From Cucumis sativus (lineage: Eukaryota; Streptophyta; Magnoliopsida; Cucurbitales; Cucurbitaceae): a stretch of 64,000 bases of DNA. Below, one piece after another: positions 44,516-55,136 of this stretch. The notes below the pieces were generated by a model. It was not told the DNA's origin. It was given only the letters and a program-made list of their open reading frames with translations, and ran no database searches. Every line of letters begins with the position of its first letter. The first letter of the stretch is position 1. The position numbers and the translations under genes are program-made. The stretch lies in contig NC_026657.2 of the NCBI RefSeq assembly GCF_000004075.3, positions 4,526,001-4,590,000 of the forward strand, written 5' to 3'.

Positions 44516-47500
44516 TCAAATTAAAAGAAAAAGAACGAAGAAAAAAAAGGGGGGAACTTGCCTTTACGTGAAAACAACTTTTCTTTTCTCAATTTTCTAA
44601 AACAAAAGAGTCTTTCCTTTTTTTTCCCCCCATTTTTCATTTCCCCCAGTTTCACGAAAAAAAACTCTTCTTCTTTCTTTTTCTTCCCCTTCCAATCGCA
44701 CGATTTCCCTTCTCCACCACATGTCGTCAATTCGCCACAGTGGTTTCGCACATGTCGTCGATTCCCCTTCTCCACCATGCTCTCCGCTCAGTGATAGCTC
44801 AAGGTGCTTATTGCGTTAATGCTCCTCTGTGCAATTTTTCCACAGTGAAGGCTTCTCCATCTGATGCCTCTTTGCAATGTTCTTTTCTTCACAACTGTTT
44901 CACTCATATCAAAACCCTCCTCCGTCCGCCGTCCCTATGCCCTATCTCACTCATTGCCCTCTCACTCTTCAGACTACCAACCATCTCCTACCTTCATCGT
45001 CTGTGGCGGTCTCTCAGGTACTTATGAATCTAATATTTACTCTTCGTACTTTTCTTTGAGTAAGTCATCCTAGAAAAGATAGTTTTATGATATTTGAGTA
45101 AAGCTTTAGGATATTTGCAAAAATTGCAAAGTGGTTTCTAGACACAAAATCACATGGTCGAAATTTAAGAGGAATCGAGTTCTTGCTCCTGCCGATTTTT
45201 TCAATTAAACTTGAAACTCAATTCTCAACATTGCATCTAAGATATGTTCTTCACAAGTTTCTATATTTATTCCTTAATTTTTCTAGTTTTCTAGCTGCCA
45301 CTAAGTAAATGAATATTATTTTGTGTTGCCCACCAATTGTTTGATGAAATGTCCATAAAATGACTCATGAAGTTTCTTATTTTAACATGTATCTATGTAT
45401 GAAATTTTTTTGTTCAAAGTTTTAATAAAGTTGTTTATTATTTTAATAAAGTAGCAATACTTGTTGGGATTATATTTTTTTGCATTCATGCAAAAACTTT
45501 CATTAAGCTTAAAGGTTGAGTTATATATTCAACTTAGTTACAATATCATTCTGATAAAATTTTTATACAGATTTAAATTAACGTGTATTTTCATTTGTTA
45601 ATTGAGATTAATTGGACAGAGCATATATCAGTGAAATGATGTTGAGAGGTATTGTTTTCTTATTCAAAATATGTCATTCTCATCATTTTTTGGTTGAGTA
45701 AAACGTTTGCTTCTAGAAGGGTATGAAGTCTTTTTCTATGTTCAAAATACACTTGCTCTTTATATGTATCTTCTTTATTCTCATGACATTATATGTTAAT
45801 CATTTTTTTAAAATTATTGATACGTGATGAGGACTAATTTTGTATGGGTTGGAAATTTTGTTACTCATATGTTTGATTGCTTGTTAATCTGTTTCTGTTT
45901 GTTTTTTTCTTTCAAAATTTATGGTACATTTGGAGAAGCAAAAACCTAATATTACTATTGAATTCTATGTAAAAATTCATAAAAGTTTGCAAGTTAGGTA
46001 ATTGTAGCTTTAGCTAAGTCTGCATTCTATTTTGCATTTGGAACTAAAATTTGGTGATATTAATCAATTGGAGTTCTGGGGGCTTTATGACATTATATAA
46101 CTATTTTTTGTTCTTTTTAAAATATAATTTATGCATGTTCCAACTAAATATAGCAATTGCACTATTCTTTTAATGCTTTTGGATATCTTTTCTTTTCCTT
46201 TAGTTACTGAATTTGAGTGTTTGGTTGATGTGTGCTTAAATTTATCGGAACATAATCGTATATTATAAACAAAATTGGGCAATCGGTTTATAGTTAGGGA
46301 GAGAATCCCTACTCTCTCAAACCAAAGATGAAGAAAGAAATTCTGTAAACATGAGTCATGGAACCCCAAAGTTGAAGCTCAAGGTTCGTTTATTGTTTTG
46401 ATTATATTCTATTTAAAGAGAAGTAAGAATTTGGCTTCTTGTCTTAATTCCACTTTGAGGCTCCATCTTCAAGATTGCTTATTCTACCTCTTGTTTTCTT
46501 AAGATGTTGGATTGTTATATGCGGGTGGTGTCCTCAATTTGAAGTTTTAGTAGATTTAGAGGCATCAAACTACATAGATTTTTCTTTCTCTAATCTATAA
46601 TTATAAAGCATGCTTAACTTAGTTTGGATTATAAGAAAATTTATTTCTGTAATTGTTTCTCAATGTACGATATTTTAAGTTCCTAATTAAATTTGAAAAG
46701 GCCTCTGTAAAATCTTCTGTTTCAAAGGGCTTTAATCCCTTCATATATCTAGTATAAAAGTTATGCTCGGATGTATTACCTAGACTTAGGATTTTTTTAA
46801 GTTAACCTAAATAAAATCCTGAAGTAAAAGAATACCCTTAAAATTGTTATAGAACACTTCAGCTAAAGAGGTAGTATTCTTTTAACTTTAACATCCCTAA
46901 GAGTTCACGCGTGAGGTCTATGTAGAGCTTTGGACTGTGCATAGGAGCAGACCTCCTTTAGAGAGTGCTTGCATCGACCAATATTAAGGTGAATATAGAA
47001 AGTAGTTTATAGTAAGCGGGTGAGGGATATGTGACAACAAACCCCACGGTCTTTTCCATTAGGTCACACCGTGAGATTCCTATAATGGCCCGCTTGTCTA
47101 TCCTGGAGTGACATTCCCTTCGGAGGGTTGTGTTATAGAATTTAGAACACTACAAACTCCAAATAAGGTAGGTTTTCTTAGATCAGTTTTTCATATTTAT
47201 CACACCCCATTCTAGGTTTTTCCCTCTAACCTAGATCATGGTGTGAATTTACTCTTTAAAAACATTCCTTTTCAAACGTAAGATTGATAAATACTTTTCA
47301 AGAAATTCTATAAAAATATTTGCACCACCTCCCCTAAAATACGGGTTAGCCAAACCTAAAAAGAGGGAGAATTTTTCACTTCTATATATATAAGAGATCT
47401 TCAGACACAAAATGTCCTCAAGTGTGTCTCACCACACACTCATCCAGACTAGTTCAGAATCTCAATTAGAGTTTATATCCAACTAGAAATTTAGTTACAA

Positions 47501-47640
47501 AAGATTACAGTCTATTAATAAAATTCTCAAACACATATCTATAGCACGGCCTTCTTCACTACCTCTAACAATCTCATAATGCAATATAAGATTAAATACA
47601 TACATACAAAAGAAATGGGAATCTACAAATGGTGATGGAG
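44516..47640. other. C/T-rich leader-like stretch, then AT-rich DNA; no supported gene
   Basis: 44560-45030 has open frames in all three forward phases, all made of C/T-rich low-complexity sequence. A donor-like caggtacttatg occurs at 45015. 46880-47480 is less AT-rich and looks like an LTR or untranslated retrotransposon region (ttcacgcgtgaggtctatgt; tctatatatataagagatct near 47382), directly upstream of a copia gag scrap. No protein domain was recognised. Confidence 0.4.
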
Positions 47641-47689
47641 AGCTCAATGAACCATGTAAGAAGCAGTTTCAACATAACACAAAACGCAT

Positions 47690-47871
47690 CGAATACTATG
47701 CAATCGTTTCAGTTTGGTTCAATTTTCAAATGTTTTATGAACACCCTTACCAGCATGTCTGATGTTTTGACAAAAAAAAAAAAAAATGAATCCTTAGCCA
47801 CGGCTAAAGAGATCATAGATTCATTAAGAAAAATGTTTGGAGATATAGAGATTTTAAATATTATATTTTAA
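47690..47871 (+). pseudogene. Short copia gag fragment
   Basis: The frame ends with KNESLATAKEIIDSLRKMFG (about 47782-47841), which matches the conserved gag segment SLATAREIMDSLREMFG of plant copia elements. It stops a few codons later, and no further gag or pol follows. An A14 run lies just before it. Confidence 0.65.
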
Positions 47872-47879
47872 AAAGAGGG

Positions 47880-47978
47880 AAGTGAAAAAAATTTCCACTC
47901 TTAACCCTTTTGAATATAGTAGAGATTTTAATAAATTATATTTTAAATACTATTGTGTCTTTTTAACTTTTCATTCAA
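47880..47978 (+). repeat. Upstream flank of tRNA copy 3, duplicate of 39410-39517
   Basis: gaagtgaaaaaaatttccac, ttaacccttttgaatatagt and attgtgtctttttaactttt, ending cattcaa, match the 5' flank of tRNA copy 2 almost throughout. The tRNA gene and its upstream 100 bases were therefore copied as a unit. Confidence 0.9.
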
Positions 47979-48051
47979 GGGGATGTAGCTCAGATGGTAG
48001 AGCGCTCGCTTAGCATGCGAGAGGTACGGGGATCGATACCCTGCATCTCCA
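47979..48051 (+). tRNA. tRNA-Ala (AGC), copy 3
   Basis: Identical to copy 1 over all 73 bases, including the T-stem CGGGG/CCCTG wobble, although its 5' flank resembles copy 2. Intact A and B boxes; a T5 terminator follows at 48054. The mismatch between gene identity and flank identity suggests gene conversion or sampling of a shared ancestor. Confidence 0.97.
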
Positions 48052-49800
48052 GGTTTTTATATTTTCTAAAAAAAATTGTTACATTTGATTTTTCAAGTGT
48101 AAATAATATGTAAAACATTCTCTTTTTTACAATTTTTCTTTATTTTAACTTTATCTATTTGATATGTGAAGAATAATTATTCAAATAATATCTATCCCAA
48201 GTCATTATTTCTAGTTCATTCAAATTTTAAAATATGTTCAATATACAAAATAGGTCTTCTAATACATCCAACAAATAACTATTACAAAATATTCAAGCTA
48301 CATTTTGTCAACAAAAAAGATATATATCATCCACACGAAAACACATTGTTTAACACAATGCAATCTTAAAGTTGATCTTTTTTATCTTTTAACTGTACAT
48401 GATCGCATACATAATTTGTATTCATATTTTTTGTCCTTTTAACTTTCACATGCATAATTTGTGTTCATATGTACGTTCTAGGAGGCATTGTGTTCAATCT
48501 GCATAAAAGCGTAGAACAAAAGTTGAAGTTAATGTAAAATTTAAAAATAAAAAATAAAAGCCAACAAAGTAGAAAAAAACTACTTGAGTCATGCTTCTTT
48601 GAGTCGTGATGGAGTTTGAACAAATCTCATGAAAGAGTTTTCCTTCCTTTTAATCTAAAAACATTGAGGTGATAAAATTATTAGTTAATGTCACATTTGG
48701 AGTATACAAATATCACATACATGTACACATACCAAGGATATCTTCAATCTTTTAGCCCATGGTTGAGTTGCACTCTTGTTTTGTCTTACTTTACCATTAC
48801 ATCTCCGTGCATTATGACATTTTTTACCACATTTGCTACAAGTTATGTCTATCATTTTTTTTATGTACTCAACTATATTACTTACTTATCTTGTCCCTCT
48901 TCCTTTGTCTTTTAGGTGTCCATATAGTAAGAGAAGTACAGGGTTCATGGCCACATTTCCATTCTATTAATTTGTTTAACATAGTGAGAATAGGTTAAAA
49001 TGAAGGTTTCTTTATAGAAATACTTATTAACAGACTTCTAGACTCTTCGTAAGAGACCAAATACATTGGATATAGCATGTGAACCCACTTATAGCATGTA
49101 CATATGTGTTTTTTCAAATAAACAATATATTATTCTCTACCCCGCATTTTCAACCTTAAACATCTCCTCGCCAGAAAATCTAGGTGCCCAATTCCTAGCA
49201 AGCTATTTACTCCTTTCTAACTTTGTTTGAATACTTGGACACAACAATCCTAAGAATTTTTGTGTTTGCTCTCTATTTTTATGAATTCTCCTCACAGGTT
49301 CTTTCTAATAATTTCCATCATGGTTAAGATAGGCTTACTCTTAGATGGAAGAATATAAAAGGTGAAACACCCGTTCAAGTTGTTTAGCAACATGTGGACT
49401 TTGCATTAGACCTAAATGCATGTTTGGACCAATGACTTGGTTGTATAGCTTCCAACCAATTGTAAGTTGTCAAATCCACTTAACTAAGCCTCTTTAATTC
49501 CTTCTCAAAAGCAGATGTTGTAGTAGCTTTTGTAGAGTTCCAAAGTGCATCTTTATACAAGTTTCCTTCGAACATAGATATAAAAAAAATTAGAAAAGTT
49601 AGTTTCTTCCTAGATATAAAAAAAACTCACTAGAATGTTACCTTTAAACTTGGCTTTAAAGTTAACATACAAGTGTCTAACACAACAAATGCTTACAACA
49701 GGTGCCACAAATTCAACGATTGGTATAAAAAACTCTACAAATAGAAGAATGATTAAAACTAAAGGTATAAAAATAAGAAAAGCTAATTTCAATGTCTATT
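48052..49800. other. Intergenic, no gene seen
   Basis: AT-rich DNA with several short frames lacking domains (48166-48369, 48688-48998, 49610-49792 minus). Some could be diverged remains of the Mutator element whose transposase fragment starts at 49828. Confidence 0.45.
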
Positions 49801-49827
49801 ATTATCAAGATTAAATTTTCATATAAC

Positions 49828-50326
49828 TTACTTTTTTTGTTCTTCTGGATTGAAAGTCCACCTTACATCTTCGATATCATCCAATAGTAGTTGAAGGAAC
49901 CAAATCCACGACTCTTTTGACTTAATTTCTACTATTGCATATGCCAGTGGAAATATCTCATCGTTGCCATCAACTCCAACTGCAGTCAACAATTGCCCCT
50001 TACATTGTCCTTTCAGGTGGAAACCATCTATGCGAATAATCGACTTACAACCACTTAAGAGTCCCTTCTTACGAGCATTTAGACACATGTACAATCGTTT
50101 GAATATCGGTTGTACTCCATTAACTTGTCTATCAACACTCTACATAACTTATTTCCTCCCAGTATTACAACAACTTATCATTTTGTTATTTTGATGCTTC
50201 CTTTATCATTTTAATGGCAATCAGTTTTTCTCAATAAGCTTGATTTCTCGAAATGTATATATTGAACTCCTTCCTCATGGTCTCTTGAATTGCAGCCCAC
50301 TCCCAATTAGGTTGAGTTTTGAATCT
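49828..50326 (-). pseudogene. MuDR-type Mutator transposase fragment
   Basis: The minus strand reads KTQPNWEWAAIQETMRKEFN, then, after stops, CKSIIRIDGFHLKGQCKGQL, LTAVGVDGNDEIFPLAYAIV and KESWIWFLQLLLDD. This is the classical MULE transposase domain (pattern IDGxHLKGxYxGxLL, A.GxDGNxxxxPLAxAxVExExxxSWxWFL), including the first catalytic Asp in the RIDG motif. The N-terminal zinc-finger part and the C-terminal SWIM finger are missing, and frames break between 50100 and 50220. Similarity ends at about 50326, exactly where the duplicated tRNA flank begins. Confidence 0.85.
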
Positions 50327-50329
50327 TCC

Positions 50330-50437
50330 ATTTAGATAAGCAATAATGGAAGAAAAATGTAAAAGAATACTAAAATCCATAAATGTGGAATACATCAATA
50401 GTTCATATATGTACACTTAAATTCTAACAAACAATTA
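50330..50437 (+). repeat. Upstream flank of tRNA copy 4, duplicate of 33100-33204
   Basis: tttagataagcaataatgga, agaaaaatgtaa, aaatccataaatgtg and cttaaattctaacaaa match the 5' flank of tRNA copy 1 nearly base for base. The match starts abruptly at the edge of the Mutator transposase fragment. Confidence 0.9.
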
Positions 50438-50510
50438 GGGGATGTGGCTCAGATGGTAGAGCGCTCGCTTAGCATGCGAGAGGTATGGGGATCGATACCC
50501 CGCATCTCCA
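50438..50510 (+). tRNA. tRNA-Ala (AGC), copy 4
   Basis: A 73-nt gene with two differences from copy 2: G instead of A at base 9 (gatgtggctc) and a T-stem first pair of T-G (TGGGG/CCCCG). Acceptor and anticodon arms are unchanged and the A box still fits the TGGCNNAGYGG-type consensus, so it may be active. A T4 run follows at 50513. It lies head-to-head with the Mutator fragment and just upstream of a PMD fragment. Confidence 0.96.
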
Positions 50511-50789
50511 ACTTTTGCTTATGTGGGGAGAGAAAAAATGATATCATGTACATGTTACATGTAAGTGTGCGTGCAAGGTAAATGGGTGTTTTTTTTATAC
50601 GTCGTGCTGAACTTGAATTTTAAGTTTCATATTATTTATTTAATATTACTTTGTTTCATATAATATGTTGTGTTTTGAATTATTTGAGAGCCATACAAAG
50701 CTGTCATAAATAATTTTCCACAGTTCTTTACAAATGGTAATGACATATGACGAACAATTAGTCCTTTTATATGTTTTTACATTGGTGAG

Positions 50790-51505
50790 TAAATTAGACA
50801 GTTCGGTCTTTAACAAGGTGTTCCACGTGACTGTAATACTGAACCACTTTTGCACAACATTGATTTTGAGGACTGCTGATTGGTCAGATAGAGTTGTCCA
50901 TTTAGTGATGGAATGGTTAAATCGCAGAAGGTTTATTCTTCTGGGACCTCCAATTGGACAATTTGATATGAATGTAACTCAAGAATACATCCATTGGTAC
51001 AAAAACATTATCATACTCTATATCACTCGATCGAGAGCTGTTATGGGTCATCTGGTACACATTAAAATATTATTTAATTATTTTAGTACAAATTTATTTT
51101 CAATTACTTTCTAATTCATATTAATATTTCATATAGATGGAACAATAGTAGACTTCGAGGTGTGCACATGATCCACAACAGGTCCTAAATATATGAAATG
51201 ATAACAAACAGTACATGGAGACCATTTACTTTATGTACGGTGTGCCTAATTGTATCTGCTCCAATTCAAAGGAGACATGCTCGAGTGTAAAGTCTGATCA
51301 ATTGGAAGAAGTTGACCAAAACGTGGAAGAAGTGGCTCCCGTGACACAGACACAAAGCGAGCATGGTTATGTTAGTCTAGTAATGATGATGCCAACATTT
51401 GGAACGACATATTATGATTATGGAGTCGGTCAATCGTCAGACTTTAGAACATGGTATTACAATTCAGAAGCAGGTTCATCATCATCAAACTTTGGGCAAC
51501 AATAA
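50790..51505 (+). pseudogene. MAIN-like / plant mobile domain (PMD) protein, C-terminal fragment
   Basis: The first part reads ADWSDRVVHLVMEWLNRRRF, then IGQFDMNVTQEYIHWYKNI and YITRSRAVMGHLV. This matches the end of the PMD domain of MAIN-like proteins (often labelled phosphatase 7 long-form homologues), with the pattern W..R..hi......FDM.VT.eY..WY..ITR..ITR..A.MGHLV. A donor at GGTCATCTG|GTACAC (about 51054) and an acceptor near 51138 are plausible. The second part (METIYFMYGVPNC ... EVAPVTQTQSEHG, DYGVGQSSDF) is a Ser/Gln-rich tail, reached only past stops. PMD domains occur both in host genes and in Mutator and other transposons; here it lies beside Mutator debris. Probably dead. Confidence 0.65.
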
Positions 51506-51509
51506 TGTG

Positions 51510-52575
51510 ATTTAGAGAGCGATCCATCATCTTCATACATGTGTGGTCATGTCGATATCCGTGCAATCAGATGAGCAACAACAACAAGAGAATCATGAAA
51601 AAAAACAGCAACAGAAGTACAGAGTCGCTGACGACAACCAACTAAAAATCGATGACGTTTAGGTTGTGGAACATAACTTATTCTTTCATGCTCGACCTAA
51701 GTAAGAAAACGGTGAAGAGATGTAAAAAAAACTTTCAAAAATCTTTTATAACAACTTTTCTATCATTTTTTTCCTTTTCTATCATTTAGAAAAACTTATT
51801 TAAAAATATTTTTCTTTTATAACATTTTCTTAATTAATTACTTTTTTAATTAAAAAAGTAATTTTTAATTTTTAATTATTATATACATTTTTTTAAATAT
51901 TTTTTTTAAAATCTTGATTTCAACTCTTTTAGAATCATTATTAATATTAATATCGTTAGAGAGAAAATAAAGCAAAAAGTAGAGATAATATCATTTAATC
52001 ATAGCCTACTGGATATTAGAAAATACATATCCTAATTTTATGGTCTTCAATTAATGCAAAAACAAATAGATTAAAACGGTAAATATCCATAAATTTTAAA
52101 AATTAATGAAAACATACAATTTTAAATTAAAGAAAAACATTCATCAATTTAAAAATAAAAATGACACACATTTTTAATAAGTTTCAATAACAAAAAATTG
52201 ATTTTCATTAAAAAAATAGATTTTTTTATGGAGAAAAAAAATAAATTAGTATTAAATTAAAAATTAAGAATTTAACTTTTAGAAAACGAAAAGTAAAATT
52301 CAAATTGAATAAAAAATAAATATATGAGAAATAGGAAAGGACTAGAATTTAGTTTTTAAGAAAAAAAATAAAATTCAAATTGAATAAAGTTAAAAACTTA
52401 TATAAAAAATAGAAAAGGTATAATTTAGTTTTTGAGAAAGTTTTTGGTGGTTCAAATCTCCCATTCTTGTCTTGTTAATAAATATTAAATGTATTATAAA
52501 AGTTGAAATCATTTAATGTATTTAGATAATAAAACTTTTTTCATTATCCAAATGTCATCATTTCAAAAGTTTAAA
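51510..52575. other. Very AT-rich intergenic DNA
   Basis: 51540-51700 may still be the diverged tail of the PMD gene (Gln-rich codons in cagatgagcaacaacaacaa). 51720-52575 is almost pure A/T with aaaattaa repeats; two segments at 52255-52340 and 52340-52440 resemble each other (aaattcaaattgaataaa). No gene. Confidence 0.5.
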
Positions 52576-52579
52576 AATA

Positions 52580-52915
52580 AAAATAATTATATTAATTTTT
52601 ATAAATATAATAAAACACCAAAATATATACGTTCACTGTAACAAAATCAAAAAAATGTATGATGTTGATCATGTTTTAAAAATATTTTAGGTTTGCGCTT
52701 TCTTACATTTTTTTTCTTTTCATCGTCTTTCTTCTTTCTGCACCTCTTTTTTCTGAAATCATGATATTTGTTTTCAATCAATCATAAATTTTGTATTTTT
52801 TTTCAAAGTGTTATTTGGTTCAACATCGTGCGACAAATATAATAGATGTTGAAAAAAATCATTGAGATATTGGTATTACATTTGAACAATCGTGTACTAA
52901 AGAATCTTTAAAAAA
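52580..52915 (+). repeat. Partial copy C of the 117-bp-repeat element
   Basis: ttttataaatataataaaac, accaaaatatatacg and ctgtaacaaaatcaaaaa match the start of the element at 63440-63500 (ttcataaatgtaacaaaaca, tcaaaatatttacg, tgtgtaacaaaagcaaaaa). A C/T-rich stretch follows, and a single aacaatcgtgta-like word near 52885. The tandem array is absent. Confidence 0.6.
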
Positions 52916-53249
52916 TTGTTTTAATTTAATTTAATTTATCATCGTGGAGTATATTTGGTGGGTTTGTTATATTTTTTAAAAACACACTTATAAATATATA
53001 ATATGAAACCCATTTAAAAAATATTAAAATTAGAATCAAATTTATGAATAGAGTAACAAAACAAACATATATGTGAAGAAATAGAATATAAGTCAATTGT
53101 GTTTCTCCACCAAGAGGTCTCAACTTTTCCCAATAATTTATGTTTTCCAAAGTTAACGGTCACCAACAATAAACAAAATATTATCCACTTATGATTGAAA
53201 CTTAGATGAAGAACTCGCTTCTCATTTTCTTCTTTCTTTTCTCTCATCA

Positions 53250-54281
53250 ATGGCCTTCGATCTTCTCAAATTTCATTCCCAAATAACCGTACCTGCTAAA
53301 CCCATTTTCCCTAATCTACTCCCCACCAAGAATTTCTTCCCTCTCCTTCCAGTTCCTCCCTCTCAGCTCTTCCCAAATCCCCATTTCCATGTCTCCTTCT
53401 ATCTTCCTCATTCAACTCACATATCAAGAACAATCCCTTTTATACTTCATTCTTCTTTGTCTTCTTCAACCCCACCCACCTCAAAACACGATGCCATTTC
53501 CCAGGCCAAAACCTGCCTCTCTACCACACTCGAAAAGCCCCTCAACAACATTAGGTTTTCCGGTAAGATCATCAAGAAGGCAAAGCAACCCAGATTCCGT
53601 GTGGAGATTCCGGTCGTTGATGAATCGTCCGCCTCTCTGATCGAGCTCGCTTATGAGGTGTTTGGGGACTTACCCATTAAGAGAAAAGGGTCCCCTATTA
53701 AAATTTTACTCGTTTGGTCTAACTCCATGTTGGCTGAAGCTGCTAGTAAAGCCTTTCACTCTCGTTCTGCTGATCAAGTTGAACAGATAGACGTTTCTTC
53801 AGTTGATGGATTAGATGCTAGAATTCTGAATTCTAATGATGTGGCAGTGTTTTTGGGGCTAAAATCTTCTCAAATTCGAACTATAAAGACTGTTACAGAT
53901 GGTTTTTATCCTAAGCCAGTGGTGATTTTCAACCCCAAATGGGCATTTGAGGAGGAGAGTGAATTTGGTGAGCTGAGTGGGTTTATTGGGTCTTTTGAGG
54001 TTATTTATTCCTTCATGGGTTTGGAAGTTCAAGGGATTTTGAACAAGAGAAAAGGGATGATTTTCAAGTGTGTGAGAAATGGGGTCTTGAGTGGTGAGCT
54101 ATGGAATGTGCTTGTTGAAGAGGAAGGAGGAGAATTGAAGGCGGTTTCGAAGTTCAAGGCGCGTCCATCAATCACAGAGGTTGAGAATGTGTTGTACAAT
54201 TTGATGGCCATGAACTCACCCATCACCAAGTCTGCAAAGTTCTTGAGGGATTTGGTCTCAAACGTAACTGGGAAAAAGTAA
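53250..54281 (+). CDS. Plastid-type DUF1995 domain protein
   Basis: An intronless 343-residue frame starting with ATG in a tATGGCC-like context. The first about 80 residues are rich in Ser, Pro, Phe and His with almost no acidic residues, as expected of a chloroplast transit peptide. The DUF1995 region begins near residue 112 with KQPRFRVEIPVVDE and continues through KILLVWSNSMLAEAASKAF, FLGLKSSQI, KPVVIFNPKW and SFEVIYSFMGLEVQG, to RPSITEVENVLYNLMAMNSP near the C-terminus. The family includes LPA3, a photosystem II assembly factor, and Arabidopsis At5g27560, which I believe is nearer to this length. A role in plastid protein assembly is inferred from the family only. The frame is undamaged in a repeat-rich region. 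Divergently placed CDS: none; the next gene (GAUT12) converges on it from the right. Confidence 0.75.
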   Translation: MAFDLLKFHSQITVPAKPIFPNLLPTKNFFPLLPVPPSQLFPNPHFHVSFYLPHSTHISRTIPFILHSSLSSSTPPTSKHDAISQAKTCLSTTLEKPLNNIRFSGKIIKKAKQPRFRVEIPVVDESSASLIELAYEVFGDLPIKRKGSPIKILLVWSNSMLAEAASKAFHSRSADQVEQIDVSSVDGLDARILNSNDVAVFLGLKSSQIRTIKTVTDGFYPKPVVIFNPKWAFEEESEFGELSGFIGSFEVIYSFMGLEVQGILNKRKGMIFKCVRNGVLSGELWNVLVEEEGGELKAVSKFKARPSITEVENVLYNLMAMNSPITKSAKFLRDLVSNVTGKK

Positions 54282-55136
54282 GTTTCATGTCCATGTCCAT
54301 CTGCCTCCCTATTTGCCTTTAGGTCTAATCTAAAACAAATGTACTTGCTTTTGGAATGTTCTCTTTAGTTCTCCAATCCCTGTTCTTCCATTTTCTATGT
54401 GTGGCTTCTAGGAAAATTGACAACCCATTTTGAAAATGACATGAAAGTTTGCATGCATTATATGAATTAAGTTAAAATACACTATTCGTTCTGTACTTAT
54501 GGCTCTTAAATTATTCTAATTCTTGTACTTCTATATTGGTTATGTCTTTGAGTTAATATTTAATTAAATATTTGATTGAGAAATAGCTTATGCCTAAATA
54601 TAAGGAATTAAATGAAGTTGACATATCTCCTAAGGTGTTTCTGTTATCTGCCTATTTGTATACCTCAATAACAATAAGATTTTTGGCGATTAAACTATGG
54701 CCTCATTTGATTATTTTTCAATCTGTTTACGTTGAACCATTACATAATTCTTATGCAATTGGTTTATCATGACTCCATTTGTATAAGTGTTCTCTTTAGT
54801 AATTAGTATTTTAAGTAGAAGTGCACCTTTTTAAGACTAGTTAATGTAATTCTCAGCTTGCAATGCAAAGCCTTATATTTTCAATCTTTGTACCATAACA
54901 AAAGTACCTAAATCTACAAAAATTTGGAAATGGCATTCGGGTTTTATGTGTATAAGGAAAGAAAAAGTTACTAGTATTGAAAGATGGGAATGGAGAAAAA
55001 GATGAAGAGCAAGCAGAATCCGAAAGTAAAAGTTGCAGCTATCATCTCGTATCCCGTATCAAAGAACTCTCGTGTGTTTCTTCTTTGCATTTACAAGTAA
55101 TTCTTTATCATCAGTTGAAGAAAATTTCTTCCCAAC
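54282..55136. other. Intergenic region between two convergent genes
   Basis: Holds the probable 3' UTRs of the DUF1995 gene (+) and GAUT12 (-). AT-rich, no repeats or RNA genes noted; the small frames at 54590-54772 and 54977-55165 have no domain. Confidence 0.6.

Noticed and set aside
44558-45073. Overlapping frames in all three + phases and one minus frame
   Set aside because: Caused by C/T-rich low-complexity DNA; no domain in any phase.
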